From positions 30,277,129 to 30,341,128 of the forward strand of contig NC_052016.1 in NCBI RefSeq assembly GCF_015832195.1: 64,000 nt of DNA, read 5' to 3'. The position numbers and the translations under genes are program-made. The notes beneath the pieces were generated by a model, which made no database searches, was not told where the DNA came from, and saw only the letters and a program-made list of their open reading frames with translations. The stretch comes from Motacilla alba alba. Lineage: Eukaryota > Chordata > Aves > Passeriformes > Motacillidae. Shown here piece after piece: positions 60,645 through 64,000 of this stretch. Position 1 is the first letter of the stretch. Each line of letters begins with the position of its first letter.

Positions 60645-63600
60645 TATGATTGCTGCTTCCCTGGGAAATTGGCAAGTAATACTGTAATTCATTTTACAGA
60701 TAATGAGCAGATTCAGGAAGAGACTGGAAGCTTGACCAGTACTTTCTGTCAACATTATATTTTAAGTCAGAATGGAAGCCTCACACTCCTTGTATTACAC
60801 CATTTTACATGGGTGTTCCTACTGGAGTTGTCAGCCTCACTATGAAACAGCAAAGAGAAGCATTAGGTCCCCCATAAGGGAGATACTGAACCTGTAGAAA
60901 TAAACAGCCCAGCTCCTCTTGAGGCTAACAGAGTTAAGACATATTTACAGAAATCCTGGCAACCTTTTCCTGACTTAATCCAGCCCACCAGCAGTACTTG
61001 AATGGTGCTTGAAGGTGATTGAAGCACATTCCAGCCAGCACTCATGCATGTTTACATTTTGTTAAATCAGAGGAGTCTAAGCACAGATTTAAATATTTTA
61101 CTCACTAGGAATATGGTTTTTGGGATGGGTTTGAGCTTTTATGAGGTGCTTTGGGTGTATTTGGAGCCCAAACCTCTAACTGCTGGAGAACTCAGAAGTG
61201 GAAAGTTTACCTGAAAACTGAGGCACTCTGGGCTATTAGGTTGCTTCCCAGGTCATACTCAGCTTTTGAATGGGAAAGATCATTCAGTTAGAACATCATT
61301 CCTAACAAATCATTTTTCCTTGACAAATGAAAAATGTGTCTGCATATGAAACTCAAGCATGACCTTATAAGAGCCTCAAGTCTAATCAGTCAACTTCTTT
61401 GAATATATCTTTTTCTCATGCTTCTTTTCCTTTGGCCATGAAAATCATCACACAGATTCTGACTTACAGTACAAGGACACCCATCCCAGAGTGTATTTGG
61501 AAAGCAGAAAGTCAGGTCTGGTCACAGTGTCTGTTCTCTGCATTCTGACCAAGGACACACAGATGTGCAAAGCCCTTGCAATGCTCTGCCATTGGTAAGA
61601 AATAACAGCAGTATTTCACAGGTCATGCAGACTAAGAGAAAGAGAAGAAACCATGAACACTGCCTACTCAGCCAGAGGACAGTCCCCATATTTAGTTTAC
61701 TAATTTGAAGCCTGAATGTCTGATAGTGCATCTTCAGAAAATCCAGGGCTATAGAAGGTTTTAAAAATGAAGACCAGCTATGGACCAGCATTTAATTTTG
61801 CATTCTCCCATCAACTCCATGTTTTGACACTTTGTTTAGCTATTATTATGAGAAATCACTAAGACATGTGTTTCTAGATGTTCTACCAAATGTGTTTAAG
61901 AACATCTGTTTGGCACTCAGCAAGGAAAATACTCTGTAATCTTGACCAGCAGTATGTGTTGGGCAGATGAGACTGTGCACCACTCAAGGTTAAAAATCTG
62001 CTTTTTTCTCTACTCGGAAACGGAACCGAGACTCAGTTCTTTGAACTTCTTTCATGGGCCTCTCAGTTGAAAAAAATGAATCTGATGACAAACTTCTGAA
62101 TTGCTGTAGTCTCACAGACCTTTTAGAGGTCTGTAGAGGCATGTAGTGTTATTCTGAAATGCAGTGGGAGTCTTCATTTAGCTTCCTTCTCATTTCTTTC
62201 TGACTGCTGTTATCTTCCCCTCCCTCTGTATTAACTTCTCCACAATACCATTCAGCCTCTTAAGGCTCCTCAACTAAGAAATGCTCAAAAAACAAATCTA
62301 TGCAATCACCAAAAATAAATTATTTGGGGACTTGAGCTGCTTTGAAGTGTGTCTTGTTTCATAGGCAGGTGCCTAGGGGCTACTTTTGTTCTGGAGAGAA
62401 TTATAAATAACAGTATGACAGCAGTGTTCAAGTTCACATGAGTCTGTGTGGTCTGTCTAATTAATTTCTCTTTGATGATTGTTGCGCTCGTTTCTGAAAC
62501 TGTTCCCCTAAGCCCCTGCCATTTCAATGTTGTCTGGCTTGCACTGTGTTTTTAGAAGGAAATGCAATTGATCGTCCATGTAGCAGGGCTCTGTGGTGTG
62601 TCCCACTCCTTTTCTATTATCTCCATTTTTGGAATCCTGAGGGTAATTCACACAAAATGTGTCTGCACTTAGAGATGCCCTTGTGTTTAATGCATAGGGA
62701 TAGTCAGTATGTGGTTTTCTCATTTAAGACAGCCATTGAGGGCCTTCCCGAAGTGGTCTGCCTGGCACAGGACAGTGGTTTCCTCAGGTTTTGTTGTAGC
62801 TTGGTCCATGCCCTTATTATCAAGTACTTAACTGAAAATGTTAAATGTTTTAGTCACTAATGAATACAAAGTGCATATCAACTTGTGAGCTGCCTACCAT
62901 GGTCCTACAGACACATAATTTATTTACAAACATGGTAGCATTTGTAAGCCATGTGTGGCAATGTATGGTCTGTACCCGAGAGGAGTCACAAAATGAGTGT
63001 GAGACACTTTTTGCCTTAGTTAGTGAGGATTTGCCTGCCCATGGGCTTTTCAGATAGGAATAGCCATCCACAGTAACCTTCACGGTGCCCTGTAAGCACT
63101 TCTGGCATTGAACTCATAGTAAACAGAATTGGGCTAGGGGAGCAGTGAGAAGCCTGGGAATTGCCAAGTGCCAAAGTTGCTGCTGCTGTTTGGGGTTTTG
63201 TATGACCAAGCCAGGGTGCCTGTGGGGCCTGAGGGGGTAGGTGACAGGGGGCCCTAGGAAAGAGGCTGGCAAAGGAGCTGTGAGAAGATGTGTGTTGTAG
63301 CAATTGTGGGCTCTTGGCACTGAGTAGTTTGTAACACTGAGGGGTAGGGGCCAGCAAGGTTCATTTAGTGGGATTGTTTGTCAAACCCAGATACACACAC
63401 AGGTGTTAAGTTTGGGGAAAGACTTGTGGGGGAGAAAAGAGTAATGTGAGACCTTTAACAAGTGGTAGTCTTTTCAGTCTGTATGATCTGTTTGCAAGAA
63501 AATACAGAAAAGAGGAACTCTGGTTAAGCTTTTCAAAGCTACTTCTGGATAGTACCAGGTGTATGATGTTTGGACACAAGAGACTTGAAGCACCAGTGGC

Positions 63601-64000
63601 ATTGTTGAGAGAGGAGAAAGAAGGTAATTCTGTGTTCAGGACTGGGAAAGCAATCTTGTGATAACAGGTGTAAGTAGTTTGGCCTGTGTGTGAGAGGGAA
63701 AAGTTGACAGAAAAAGGTATTTTCATAATGGCATTTTTAGCTAGAATAGGGTTGATGTGGAATGGTTTATCTTTTCGGTGGTTTACTTTGCTCCAACCAT
63801 CCACACATTTTTCCAATATATCTCACTATAATCATATAAATCTTGCTCAGGGTAGGATATGTACTCAAAAAAGGCATTAACTCTTTACCAGGGTTACTGT
63901 TGTTTTAATTGTAATCTGAAAACAGCTGTGTTGTTTATTTTTCATGGTGAAGAATTGCTATGGTAGAGATTAATAGAAAACACAGAGTTAGTCATTTAGC
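60645..64000. other. Unique sequence to window end, no gene recognised
   Basis: Mixed composition, with a G-richer patch at 63110-63350. The longest frame is 136 codons (63406-63816 minus). It has no family signature and overlaps other frames. Confidence 0.4.

Noticed and set aside
1..64000. CRISPR arrays, bacterial operons, plasmid or phage features
   Set aside because: The repeats and composition are those of a bird nuclear genome. No regularly spaced repeats or prokaryotic gene organisation are present.
1..64000. tRNA genes or mitochondrial insertions
   Set aside because: No A-box/B-box pair with cloverleaf arms, and no stretch resembling mitochondrial genes, was noticed by eye. A tRNA-scan and a mitochondrial-genome search would settle it.

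Overview
The window looks like nuclear DNA from a bird. The main evidence is the interspersed repeats. At least five segments match the chicken-repeat 1 (CR1) family of LINEs, including its typical 3' end and the C-terminal part of its ORF2 reverse transcriptase. There are also solo or fragmentary LTRs of endogenous retroviruses, at least two of types I recognise from bird genomes. The background is AT-rich and CpG-poor, with scattered homopolymers and microsatellites. A passerine or related neoavian bird is a reasonable guess from the LTR types, but that is inference.

I found no protein-coding gene, exon, tRNA, rRNA or known small RNA that I can support. The open frames are short and overlap on both strands. 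They show no family signature except where they are the decayed CR1 reverse transcriptase. The window is best read as intergenic DNA or the inside of one or more long introns. Short exons of a large gene could be present and missed.

Layout. 1-9 kb: unique sequence with a CR1 3' end (1222-1563), a strongly strand-asymmetric A/C tract (2840-3078) and a CR1 piece that has lost its 3' end (8998-9250). 9-17 kb: AT-rich unique DNA with a small GC-richer block (9389-9600), followed by a possible old LTR on the minus strand (15790-16420). 17-20 kb: a solo LTR on the minus strand (17346-18071) and then a compact CpG-dense segment (19690-19865), which is the best candidate for a promoter or first exon. 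21-28 kb: CR1 copies on the minus strand, the longest of them 1.26 kb (23592-24850), an 18-base C run, and a complete solo ERVL-type LTR on the minus strand (27973-28519). 30-32 kb: a 5' LTR fragment (30365-30655), a 19-bp-stem hairpin (31279-31321) and a polypyrimidine tract (31705-31813). 32-43 kb: a long stretch with nothing recognisable. 43-52 kb: an LTR on the plus strand (from 43349), a CR1 internal fragment with a broken catalytic motif (46480-46915), a TTTA microsatellite (48197-48246), a faint CR1 tail and a 0.65-kb CR1 3' end (51728-52376). 52-64 kb: unique AT-rich DNA with a short hairpin and a 50-bp duplication.

No genes can be described as working together. The visible functional remnants are self-contained transposon and retrovirus control signals: TATA boxes and poly(A) signals inside the LTRs, and a reverse transcriptase that is no longer active. 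I do not see an undescribed system. The signals most worth checking are the CpG-dense segment at 19.7-19.9 kb and the perfect hairpin at 31.3 kb.
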